A stretch of DNA of 64,000 nucleotides from the NCBI RefSeq assembly GCF_000308875.1, contig NZ_BAGL01000126.1, forward strand, positions 1 through 64,000, in the 5' to 3' direction. The DNA comes from Nocardia transvalensis NBRC 15921 (GTDB taxonomy: Bacteria; Actinomycetota; Actinomycetes; Mycobacteriales; Mycobacteriaceae). Shown piece after piece: positions 56,991 through 64,000 of this stretch. The notes below the pieces were generated by a model. The model saw only the letters and a list, made by a program, of their open reading frames with translations. It made no database searches and had not been told where the DNA came from. The translations under genes were made by a program, and so were the position numbers. How positions within the stretch are numbered: the stretch's first letter is position 1; the number at the start of each line of letters is the position of its first letter.

Positions 56991-58205
56991 GTGCAGTACG
57001 TGATCGGAGTGGTCGGCCTGCTGGTCTTCCTGCTACTCGCCTGGTTGCCGAGTTCGGACCGGCGGGCGGCCGCGGGCAAACTCGGCCGCGTCGCGGTGCT
57101 GCTGGTCGTCCAGTTCGCCCTCGCGTTCCTGCTGCTGAAGACGGGCGCGGGCACGGCGCTGGTGCGGGTCGTCCGCGACGGGTTCCAGCACATCCTGAAC
57201 TACGCGGCGCAGGGCACCGAGTTCGTCTTCGGCGATCTGGTGCGGGTCGGCGGCGACAGCGGCCCGGCGTTCCTGTTCTCCGTGCTGATGCCGATCGTCT
57301 TCGTCTCGGCGCTGATCGGCATCCTCCAGCACATCCGGGTGCTGCCACTGATCATCAAGTATGTCGGCACGGTGCTGTCGTGGGTGAGCGGTTTCGGCAA
57401 GGTCGAATCGTTCAATGCCGTCGCGGCGGTCATCCTCGGGCAGTCGGAGGTCTTCATCTCGCTGCGCGGCATGCTGGAACGCATTCCGCCGCAACGGATG
57501 TACACCCTGGCCGCATCGGCGATGTCGACGGTGTCGGCGGGCATCCTCGGCGCGTACATGCAGTTGATCGACGCCCGATTCGTCATCGCGGCCATCATGC
57601 TCAACCTGCTGGGTGTCTTCGTGGTGACCGCGCTGGTCAACCCGTACACGGTCACGGCCGAGGAGGACGCCGAACTGCTCGCCGCGGAGTCCGAGGACAG
57701 CCGCAAGGCGCAGTCGTTCTTCGAGATGCTGACCGAGTACATCCTGCTCGGATTCCGCGTCGCGTTCACCGTCGCGGCCATGCTCATCGGCTTCATCGCG
57801 CTGCTGGCCATGGTGAACGGGATCTTCGCGGCGGTGTTCCACGGCACCACCTTCCAGGACATCATGGGGTACGTCTTCGCCCCGCTGGCCTGGCTGACCG
57901 GCGTGCCGTGGGACGAGGCCGTCGACGTCGGCAAGTTCATGGGCACGAAGCTGGTGTCCAACGAGATCGTCGCCATGCAGCAGCTGCGCCAGGGGCACGG
58001 CGGGCTGTCGGAGCATTCGATGGCGATCGTGTCCACCTATCTGGTGTCGTTCGCGAACTTCTCCAGCATCGCCATCATCATCGGCGCGGTCCGCAGCCTC
58101 AACGAGAAGCAGGGCCTCGTGGCCGCTCGCTACGGCCTGCGCCTGCTGTATTCGGCCACCCTCGTCAGCTTCCTCTCCGCCACGATCGTCGGACTGCTCA
58201 GCTGA
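56991..58205 (+). CDS. CNT-family concentrative nucleoside transporter (NupC-like)
   Basis: The 404-residue membrane protein has the CNT layout of three N-terminal helices then a core with VFVSALIGILQHIRVLP, GKVESFNAVAAVILGQSEVFISLRG and VSNEIVAMQQL...SYLVSFANFSSIAI. These are the nucleoside-binding QxE/S and NE regions. Import is coupled to H+ or Na+. GTG 56991 lies 110 bp after murQ, so it could be read-through or a separate unit, and a strong hairpin ends it. A role in taking up nucleosides or wall-derived nucleotides is unproven. Confidence 0.92.
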   Translation: MQYVIGVVGLLVFLLLAWLPSSDRRAAAGKLGRVAVLLVVQFALAFLLLKTGAGTALVRVVRDGFQHILNYAAQGTEFVFGDLVRVGGDSGPAFLFSVLMPIVFVSALIGILQHIRVLPLIIKYVGTVLSWVSGFGKVESFNAVAAVILGQSEVFISLRGMLERIPPQRMYTLAASAMSTVSAGILGAYMQLIDARFVIAAIMLNLLGVFVVTALVNPYTVTAEEDAELLAAESEDSRKAQSFFEMLTEYILLGFRVAFTVAAMLIGFIALLAMVNGIFAAVFHGTTFQDIMGYVFAPLAWLTGVPWDEAVDVGKFMGTKLVSNEIVAMQQLRQGHGGLSEHSMAIVSTYLVSFANFSSIAIIIGAVRSLNEKQGLVAARYGLRLLYSATLVSFLSATIVGLLS

Positions 58206-58253
58206 CGCGGCAGCGCCCCCGGTAGCGGGGCGGCCGCCGCGTTGGGCCGCGTC
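58204..58253 (+). terminator. composite GC hairpin after the CNT transporter gene
   Basis: Outer arms GACGCGGC (58204-58211) and GCCGCGTC (58246-58253) pair perfectly and enclose a second stem (GCGCCCC with GGGGCGG). It starts at the stop codon and is the likely terminator of the salvage block. Confidence 0.7.
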
Positions 58254-58395
58254 ACCGACCGCCCCCGCGGACGGTGGTGACCGGAAACAAATCCGATGCG
58301 GCGGAATGTCTTTCGGCCCTCGACCGGATTACCTTCTCCGTTCGACGGGTCAGCGGCGCCCCGGGTCTCGACACACCCGAGGAGTGAGCCGATAT

Positions 58396-58605
58396 ATGAG
58401 CGAGCAGTCGTGGCCGCTGGCAGCGCGCGAAACGCACACGGGCAAGCGGACGTTCGTCGTGCAGATCCTGCTGGCCCTCGGGGCCCTGGCGGTGGTGGCC
58501 GCCGGATGCTACGCCCTCGTGGTCGGCGCGCTACCGCAGGAGCGGGAGGCGCCCGCCGTCGTCCCGCCGTCGGCGGTCACCTGGACCGGCGTGGTTCCGC
58601 GCTGA
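58396..58605 (+). CDS. small single-pass membrane protein
   Basis: The 69-residue product from ATG 58396 has a basic N-terminus, one clear membrane helix (VVQILLALGALAVVAAGCYALVVG, about residues 20-43) and a short exported tail ending T-W-T-G-V-V-P-R. The ribosome binding site GGAGTG is weak to moderate. No family was recognised. It lies 29 bp before the dehydratase gene and could be its co-transcribed partner. Confidence 0.65.
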   Translation: MSEQSWPLAARETHTGKRTFVVQILLALGALAVVAAGCYALVVGALPQEREAPAVVPPSAVTWTGVVPR

Positions 58606-58634
58606 CCACACACACATTCGTTCCGAGGAGGAGT

Positions 58635-59681
58635 ATGGACACTCTGACCCGCGCACCCGCCGATCAGGCTCGCCGGCTGGTCGGTCACCGCTATCGCCTG
58701 GCCGATCATTACGAGGTGGGGCGGGAGAAGATTCGCGAATTCGCTCGCGCGCTCCAGGATTCGCATCCGGCGCATCGCAGCGAACTGGCCGCCGCGGAGC
58801 TGGGATTCGACTCGCTGATCGCTCCCGCGACCTTCGCGACCCTGCCGTGGATGCGCTCGCAGGACGAGGTCCTCAGCACCCACCTCACCGAATACGATCT
58901 GGGACAGGTACTTCAGGCCGATCAGATGCTGGAGTTCGCCCGGCCGCTGACCGCCGGGGACGTCCTCACCGCGGACGTGTACTTCCAATCCTTCCGGCAG
59001 GTACGCGATCTCGACCTGCTCACCACGAAGAACGTTCTCACCGACCGCCAGGGCGTCCCGGTGCAGGCCGGGACCACCACGCTGGTCGCTCGCACCGGCG
59101 GCGGCGTCCGCACAGATCTGACCGATATGGTGGACGGGATCATCATGTCCGGTCTGGGCACCGCGGACCGGCAGGCGCGCCACTTCGACAGTACGGGCTC
59201 CCTGCTCCCGGTGTCGGGCGACGCGATCGCGGTCACGCCGCTGGGGCGACGGCCGCGAACCGCCTGCACCGCCGCGGATCTCGCGCCCGGGGACGAGCTG
59301 CCGACCCGCACGATCCGCCTGACCCGTGGCGATCTGGCGAACTTCGCGGGCGTCACCGGCGACGCCAACCCGATCCACTTCAGCGACGATGTCGCCGTGG
59401 CCGCCGGGCTGCCGTCGGTCGTCGCGCACGGCATGCTCACCATGGGCCTGGGCGCGGGATACCTGACCGGGTGGCTGGGCGACCCGGCGGCGCTGACACG
59501 GTACGGCGTGCGCTTCTCCGGCACGCTGCCCGTCGCCGCCGGCACACCCAGCACCATCGAATTCGGCGGTGTGGTCAAGACCGTGGACACCGTGCAGCGG
59601 ACCGCGACGATCGCGCTCACCGCGAAGGGCAACGGGCAGAAGTTGTTCAGCCGTGCCAGCGCGGTGGTCGCGCTCCGCTGA
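58635..59681 (+). CDS. double-hotdog (R)-specific hydroxyacyl dehydratase, MaoC/HadAB-like
   Basis: ATG 58635 follows GAGGAGGAG. The 348-residue protein joins two hotdog domains. The N-terminal half has the FAS1-type non-catalytic HadA-like pattern (YEVGREKIREFARALQDSHPAHR, then LIAPATFATLP). The C-terminal half has the MaoC catalytic block FAGVTGDANPIHFSDDVAVAAGLPSVVAHGMLTMGL with its Asp and His pair (Asp-x4-His). Mycobacterial homologues such as Rv3389c have this fused layout and dehydrate (3R)-hydroxyacyl-CoA or -ACP intermediates. It converges on the membrane-protein gene at 59688. Confidence 0.87.
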   Translation: MDTLTRAPADQARRLVGHRYRLADHYEVGREKIREFARALQDSHPAHRSELAAAELGFDSLIAPATFATLPWMRSQDEVLSTHLTEYDLGQVLQADQMLEFARPLTAGDVLTADVYFQSFRQVRDLDLLTTKNVLTDRQGVPVQAGTTTLVARTGGGVRTDLTDMVDGIIMSGLGTADRQARHFDSTGSLLPVSGDAIAVTPLGRRPRTACTAADLAPGDELPTRTIRLTRGDLANFAGVTGDANPIHFSDDVAVAAGLPSVVAHGMLTMGLGAGYLTGWLGDPAALTRYGVRFSGTLPVAAGTPSTIEFGGVVKTVDTVQRTATIALTAKGNGQKLFSRASAVVALR

Positions 59682-59687
59682 CGGGGA

Positions 59688-61019
59688 CTACTCGTCCGGG
59701 TCGAACCCGTTGCGCTGCTTGGTGGCGCGGGCGCGGCGGCGTTCGGCCCGGAGTTCGGCGAGTTCCTGCTCCAGGGTCTCGGCGATGCGGAACTGGCCCG
59801 TGTCGTAGACGCTCAGCGGGTCCTCGTCGGACGAGGACGACGCGGGCTTGCTCGCGACCTTCTTGGACTTGGCGGAACCGTTCGTGCCCGAGTCGCCGAG
59901 GTCGTCGACCCGGTAGCTCGTGGCCGTGGTGCTGGGGGTCTTCGGGGTCCAGATATCCGGCTCCTCGGCCGGATCCAGCACGTCGCCGGTCGACTTCGCC
60001 GACTTCTCGGCCGACTTCGTCTCGGGGGCGGTGCCGGGGAGCGCGGCCTGGGGCACCGGCGGACGGGTGTCCGGCGCGGCCTGGCGGATGAAGCTGACGA
60101 ACGTGGGCAGCGTGCGGCGGATCTGCTCGGCCGGGTCGGGCAGTTCCCGCACCTGTTCGGTGGCGCGGGCGATGGCCTGCCCGTAGCGATGGCTCGCGGC
60201 GTTGTGAATGAGCAGCGAGACGCCGATCATCACCGGCGCGACCGCGTGCACACCCACGTCGTACCACGAACCGCTACGGAGGTACGGGTAGGTGTTCAGG
60301 ACGACGGTCAGCGCCAGCAGCGAGAGCTCGGCCATGGCGACCTGGCGGGCACTGTCCAAGATGCCCCACTCGGCGACCTTGTTCGTGCCGATCATGATGA
60401 TGATCAGGCAGACCGAGATCATGGCCTCGAGCAGGTAACTGAACCAGAACAGCGGGTCGGTCGCGCCACCGGGCGCGATGTTGTGCTGCACGTTGACCGC
60501 GGACCACAGCATGCCGGCCGCCACGACGCCGGCCAGGCCGCGCTGCGACCAGGCTCGGTGCCGGTACAGCGAGGCGAGCTTGGCATGCGGGCTGGACTCG
60601 CGACGCTGCGCGGCAACGGCCTTGCGGGCCATCAACAGATCTCGCATATCGGCCTTCGCGATCGCCTCTGAGGTCTGCCTTGCGCGGTCCGATGCGGAAG
60701 CCGCGGCCTGGACGTTCTTCCAGCGTTGGTCGCGCTCCTGTTCACGGATCTTCTCGGCGAGCTCACGTTCGGCGAGGAGTTCGTCTTCGGAGAGGGCGTC
60801 GGTCAGCGCGGGGTCGAACTGGTACGCGAGGCGCCCACGGGCATGCTCGACCCGCTTCGCCAGCTGCGCGACCTCGTCTCCGTTGGGACGTTCGAGGGTC
60901 AACGCGACCACCGCCCGGTGAGAAGCAATGGCCGACAGATGATCACGAGTGGGAACGGCACACGACATTAATAGTCGATCGACCGCCATCCGCGAAACTG
61001 TAGATTTGCCGAAATCCAT
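59688..61019 (-). CDS. membrane protein of unknown function with charged coiled-coil arms
   Basis: The 443-residue protein has a helical, highly charged N-terminal part (about residues 55-145, with ELAEKIREQERDQRWKNVQ), four hydrophobic helices between about 165 and 285, and a long polar Ser/Lys/Glu-rich C-terminus ending in a second coiled coil (LEQELAELRAERRRARATK). The helices with W-S-A-V-N-V-Q-H-N and N-K-V-A-E-W-G recall Spd-like or DUF2637-like proteins of actinomycete conjugative elements, but I cannot confirm this. No transfer or replication genes are adjacent. The start is uncertain; ATG 60986 and ATG 60968 are in frame. Confidence 0.65.
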   Translation of the reverse strand: MDFGKSTVSRMAVDRLLMSCAVPTRDHLSAIASHRAVVALTLERPNGDEVAQLAKRVEHARGRLAYQFDPALTDALSEDELLAERELAEKIREQERDQRWKNVQAAASASDRARQTSEAIAKADMRDLLMARKAVAAQRRESSPHAKLASLYRHRAWSQRGLAGVVAAGMLWSAVNVQHNIAPGGATDPLFWFSYLLEAMISVCLIIIMIGTNKVAEWGILDSARQVAMAELSLLALTVVLNTYPYLRSGSWYDVGVHAVAPVMIGVSLLIHNAASHRYGQAIARATEQVRELPDPAEQIRRTLPTFVSFIRQAAPDTRPPVPQAALPGTAPETKSAEKSAKSTGDVLDPAEEPDIWTPKTPSTTATSYRVDDLGDSGTNGSAKSKKVASKPASSSSDEDPLSVYDTGQFRIAETLEQELAELRAERRRARATKQRNGFDPDE

Positions 61020-61122
61020 AGTTCATCGGCGTGGCGGGCGCGACACGCCGAGTTCGGTTATCGGAGTCGTTGTGGCGAGCAGGACAATTCGTCGGTTTTG
61101 TGTCGATAGAGGCTGGACCTTA

Positions 61123-61473
61123 TCAGGCGGCAGCGGCCGTGGTAAGCATCCGCCGCACGGCCTCGGGGTCCGCGACATCGATCACCAGTCGCGTGAAATC
61201 GCCACCGGACAGATCGATCTGCAGCGCGCGCCCGTCGAACAGCGTGTCCCAGAACTCCTTGCGGCCCTTGCCGCGGAACGTCCCGGCGGCGATCACGCCG
61301 GGGAAGAAGGTTCCGGGCGCGCGCATCCACGGCGGGCGGCTGTCCACCGGGGCCGGCGCGACGGCCCGGACATCGGTGAGGTCGAAGCGGAGCTGCTCGC
61401 GCAGCCCCAGGAAGCGGTGTGCGCCGCGGACATGCACCGTCACTGTCGTACCCGTGACCTCGATGTCGACCAT
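61123..61473 (-). CDS. hypothetical protein, possible PH-like fold
   Basis: ATG 61473 (after GAGAGGCAGG) gives 116 residues. The pattern of a short beta strand, GAHRFLGLREQLRF, PPWMRAPGTFFPGVIAAGTFRGKGRKEFWD and LVIDVADPEAVRRML is one I recall in conserved actinobacterial proteins. A central G-T-F-R-G-K-G-R-K-E-F-W motif resembles small bacterial PH-like domains that bind surfaces or peptides. No signal peptide is present. The function is unknown. The much longer frame upstream is only the antisense of the M28 gene. Confidence 0.65.
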   Translation of the reverse strand: MVDIEVTGTTVTVHVRGAHRFLGLREQLRFDLTDVRAVAPAPVDSRPPWMRAPGTFFPGVIAAGTFRGKGRKEFWDTLFDGRALQIDLSGGDFTRLVIDVADPEAVRRMLTTAAAA

Positions 61474-61674
61474 CGTGCACCTGCCTCTCACCCGAGATGA
61501 TGTGGTCACCATCCAGAATGCTGAGCAAGGCTGACCGGAGTCTGAGGCGTTCCTTTGAGTTCTCTCAGATTCCGGAAATCCGCGCATAACCGACTGGACG
61601 GCACGATCATGTCGGCCAGCCGCGGCGAGGACCGATCTCCCGAACACCCGGCGGTGCGCGTTTAGGATCGGACC

Positions 61675-63918
61675 ATGCGGGTGGGACCACGACTTTCCGG
61701 TGTGCTGGCTTTCGCGGTTCTCCTGGCCGTGGTGGTGGCCACCGCGTGGGGGCAGCAGCCGCACGGGCATCGGCCCGCCACCGCGCCCGCCGGGGAGTTC
61801 AGTGCCGAGCGCGCGCTGCGCACGGTCGAGGCGATCGCGTCCCGGCCACACCCGTCCGGCACGCCCGAACACGACCGCGTCCGCGACCTGCTCGCCGACG
61901 ACCTGCGAAAACTCGGTCTGGATACCGAGATTCACTCGGGTGTGGGCCGCTATCCCGCCGCGCTGGAGCGCGATGTGGTGGGCATGGCCCAGGTCGGCAA
62001 TATCGTCGCCCGATGGCCCGGCAGCGCTCCGACCGGGACCGTCTACCTTGCCGCGCACTACGATTCCGTGCCCTCGGGCCCCGGCGCGAACGACGACGGC
62101 GTGGGGGTCGCGACGATCCTGGAGGCCGTCCGCGCGCTGCGGGCGAGCGGTGCGACGCCGCGCAACGACCTCGTCGTCCTGCTGACCGACGCCGAGGAAC
62201 TCGGGCTCCTGGGGGCCGAGGCGTTCGCGGACGCGGGCCACGCCGATCCGCGCGGCGGGGTGGTCGTCAATCACGAGGCGCGTGGAGCGGGCGGCCCGCC
62301 GCTGCTGTGGCGGATCACCCATCCCGACGGGGATCTGATCCGCACGGTCGCCGGGATCCCGCATCCCGACACCGACTCGCTGTCGACCACGCTGGCGGGC
62401 GCCCAGACGGGCAGCAACACCGATTTCGCCGCCCTCGACCCCACCGGCCTGCGCGTCCTGGACTGGGCGTACGCGGGCCGGAACGCTTACTACCACAATC
62501 CATTCGACGATCCGGCCCACGTGAGTCTCGCGACCGTGCAGCAGCTGGGCGACAACACGGTCGCGCAGTCCCGCGCCTTCGGCGACCGCGACCTCGCGAA
62601 TCGGGCCGACGACGACCGCGCGTACTTCTCGCTGCCGTTCGGGACGCTGATCGTGCTGCCGCTGTGGCTGATCGCCGTTCTCGCGGTGGCCGCGCTGATC
62701 GCCGCGGGGTGGGTGGTCCGGGCGCTGCGGCGCGACGGCGAGGCGTCCGTGCGGCGCGTACTCGGCGCGGCGGCGACCGCCCTGCTCGCGCTGCCCGTGG
62801 CGATGGGAGCGACATACGGGCTGTGGGCGGCGGTCGTGGCGATCCGGCCGGAGTATCGGCCGCTGTTCGTCGACCCGTACCGGCCGGAGAGCTATTACGC
62901 GGCGGTGCTGGTGCTGTGTGTCGCCGTGCTCGCCGCCTGGTACACGCTCGCGCGCAAGCTATTCGGGCCCTCCGCCGCCGCGGTCGGCATGCTGTGCTGC
63001 GTGACGGTCCTGGGCGCGGGATTCACCGCGGTGGCCCCCGCTGCCGCCCAGGCGCTCGTCGTCCCCGGGTTCTTCGCCGCGGCCGGTGTGGCGCTCACCT
63101 TCTCGATTCCCGCGCCGTGGCGGCTGCCGGTGCTCACCGTCTTCCTGACGCCCGCGGCACTCTTCCTCGGCGCCACGGTGTGGTCGGGGTTGCAGACCGG
63201 CATCACCGGCGCGCCCTTCCTCGTCGCTCCGTCCGTGGTGCTGCTGGGCGGGCTGCTGTGGTTCCCGCTCACGCACGCCTGGCCGAAACGTCGCGCGGTT
63301 CTGATCCCCGCCGCCGCACTGGTTCTCGCGGTGGCGCTGGCCGCGGCCGGGCTCGCGGTCGACCGGTTCGACGACCGGCATCCGCTGATGTCGCAGCTGG
63401 CCTACGCGCTGGACGCGGACCGCCAGGAGGCACAGTGGATTTCACGGCAGCCGCCGGATCACTGGACGCGGCGGTTCGTCGAATCGGGGGCTCCACGAGG
63501 ACAATTCGCGGACCTGTGGTCCGAGACCGTCGCCGCCGGCCCCGCGCCGGCGCGGCCGCTCTCCGCACCGGTCGCCGAGGTCCTGTCCGATACCACGGAT
63601 TCCGGTCATCGGACGATACGGCTGCGCCTGCGGTCCACCCGGGGCGCCACCGCCCTCGCGCTGCGCTACGACACGCCGATCCACACGCTGCGTGTCGCGG
63701 GACGCGACCTGACTCCCGCACCGAAACAGGGCTTCCAGTTCACCGCGCCCCCGGCCGAGGGGATCGACGTGGAACTGACCGCTCCGGCCGGACCGCTCGC
63801 CCTGCGCGTGGTCGACTACTCCTGGCTTCCCGATTCGGGTCTCGCCGATCCGCCGCCGGACATCTTCTACCGTCAGGACAGCGCGGCCGCCGTCTTCGCG
63901 ACCGTCAAGGGTGTGTGA
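61675..63918 (+). CDS. M28-family zinc peptidase fused to a multi-pass membrane domain
   Basis: The 747-residue protein has an N-terminal membrane helix (residues 8-26), then an M28 aminopeptidase domain with zinc ligands His128/Asp130 (AAHYDS), Asp140/141 (GANDDG) and the catalytic Glu pair 174-175 (TDAEELG). A later YYHNPFDDP His follows. The domain faces outside. The C-terminal half has about eight to nine helices, then a soluble beta-rich end (IRLRLRSTRGATALALRYD). This is the layout of yeast Pff1/Vps70-like and bacterial membrane M28 proteases. Substrates are unknown. A 201-bp gap separates it from the divergent gene at 61473. Confidence 0.9.
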   Translation: MRVGPRLSGVLAFAVLLAVVVATAWGQQPHGHRPATAPAGEFSAERALRTVEAIASRPHPSGTPEHDRVRDLLADDLRKLGLDTEIHSGVGRYPAALERDVVGMAQVGNIVARWPGSAPTGTVYLAAHYDSVPSGPGANDDGVGVATILEAVRALRASGATPRNDLVVLLTDAEELGLLGAEAFADAGHADPRGGVVVNHEARGAGGPPLLWRITHPDGDLIRTVAGIPHPDTDSLSTTLAGAQTGSNTDFAALDPTGLRVLDWAYAGRNAYYHNPFDDPAHVSLATVQQLGDNTVAQSRAFGDRDLANRADDDRAYFSLPFGTLIVLPLWLIAVLAVAALIAAGWVVRALRRDGEASVRRVLGAAATALLALPVAMGATYGLWAAVVAIRPEYRPLFVDPYRPESYYAAVLVLCVAVLAAWYTLARKLFGPSAAAVGMLCCVTVLGAGFTAVAPAAAQALVVPGFFAAAGVALTFSIPAPWRLPVLTVFLTPAALFLGATVWSGLQTGITGAPFLVAPSVVLLGGLLWFPLTHAWPKRRAVLIPAAALVLAVALAAAGLAVDRFDDRHPLMSQLAYALDADRQEAQWISRQPPDHWTRRFVESGAPRGQFADLWSETVAAGPAPARPLSAPVAEVLSDTTDSGHRTIRLRLRSTRGATALALRYDTPIHTLRVAGRDLTPAPKQGFQFTAPPAEGIDVELTAPAGPLALRVVDYSWLPDSGLADPPPDIFYRQDSAAAVFATVKGV

Positions 63919-63925
63919 GCGCGGG

Positions 63926-64000
63926 TCAGTGGTGCACCGAGGCCCGGCGCCAGGCGGTCACGGGTTGCAGGTAGCCGTTGGCGTTGAGCCATTGCACCGT
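63926..64000 (-). CDS. 3' end of a gene entering from beyond the window
   Basis: The minus strand encodes the last 24 residues of a protein (starting T-V-Q-W-L-N-A-N-G-Y-L-Q-P-V) before TGA at 63926-63928. It converges on the M28 gene with a 7-bp gap, the tight spacing seen elsewhere in the window. The fragment is too short to assign a family. Confidence 0.55.
   Translation of the reverse strand, partial: TVQWLNANGYLQPVTAWRRASVHH

Noticed and set aside
60189..60671. 160-codon frame rich in His/Asp/Gln
   Set aside because: It is antisense to the 59688-61019 membrane protein and shows the typical shadow composition.

Overview
The window is strongly GC-rich with dense, often overlapping genes (ATGA/GTGA junctions) and GTG starts. 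A DUF397 protein, a Scr1-type XRE regulator, an MmpL transporter, an F420-type LLM enzyme, a PapA-like acyltransferase and above all a nocardiolactone-type gene set point to Nocardia or a close relative in the Mycobacteriales. The sequence looks chromosomal. I found no rRNA, tRNA, CRISPR array, insertion sequence or origin.

Layout. 1-3.9 kb: 3'-truncated CobW GTPase, a secreted peptidoglycan amidase with a Pro/Gln/Ser repeat tail, an ECF sigma factor and a small secreted protein. 3.9-6.2 kb: galTK, preceded by a perfect lac-like palindrome and a 19-codon leader ORF. 6.2-7.8 kb: an AT-richer gap, an orphan DUF397 gene and an SDR. 8.1-16.5 kb: a seven-gene operon resembling nltABCD (two KAS III/OleA-like subunits, one lacking the catalytic triad; an OleC-like beta-lactone synthetase; an OleD-like reductase) plus a small membrane protein, an HxxxD acyltransferase and an MmpL exporter. 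This probably makes and exports a beta-lactone lipid. 16.5-20 kb: thioesterase, MBL-fold protein, and a divergent oxidoreductase/TetR pair with operators and a 7-aa uORF. 20-26 kb: epimerase, GT2, DUF2064, polytopic membrane protein and a two-component system. 26-35.5 kb: accessory metabolism and efflux genes, with a triple operator at an ArsR-like regulator. 35.5-40 kb: a decayed AraC copy beside an intact AraC gene, an HdeD-like protein, and a lipoprotein-TetR operon. 40-49 kb: P450, an unusual sensor kinase, a GMC oxidoreductase-ALDH operon, and an XRE regulator divergent from two small genes. 49-51.3 kb: DJ-1 remnant, RibD-like protein, and an alpha/beta hydrolase-TetR pair with two operators.

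51.4-58.2 kb is a coherent cell-wall sugar salvage block: BadF-type kinase, sodium:solute symporter, anhydro-MurNAc kinase (anmK), RpiR regulator, MurNAc-6-P etherase (murQ), then a CNT-family transporter. The window ends with a double-hotdog dehydratase, two uncharacterised proteins, an M28 membrane peptidase and the 3' end of an unidentified gene.

The strongest candidates for new biology are the beta-lactone operon with its added acyltransferase, MmpL and membrane protein; the amino-sugar salvage operon with an SSS transporter; a paired REP-like hairpin with compensatory changes; and a small two-cysteine protein family present twice. All functional calls rest on motif reading and remembered family knowledge; no database search was run.
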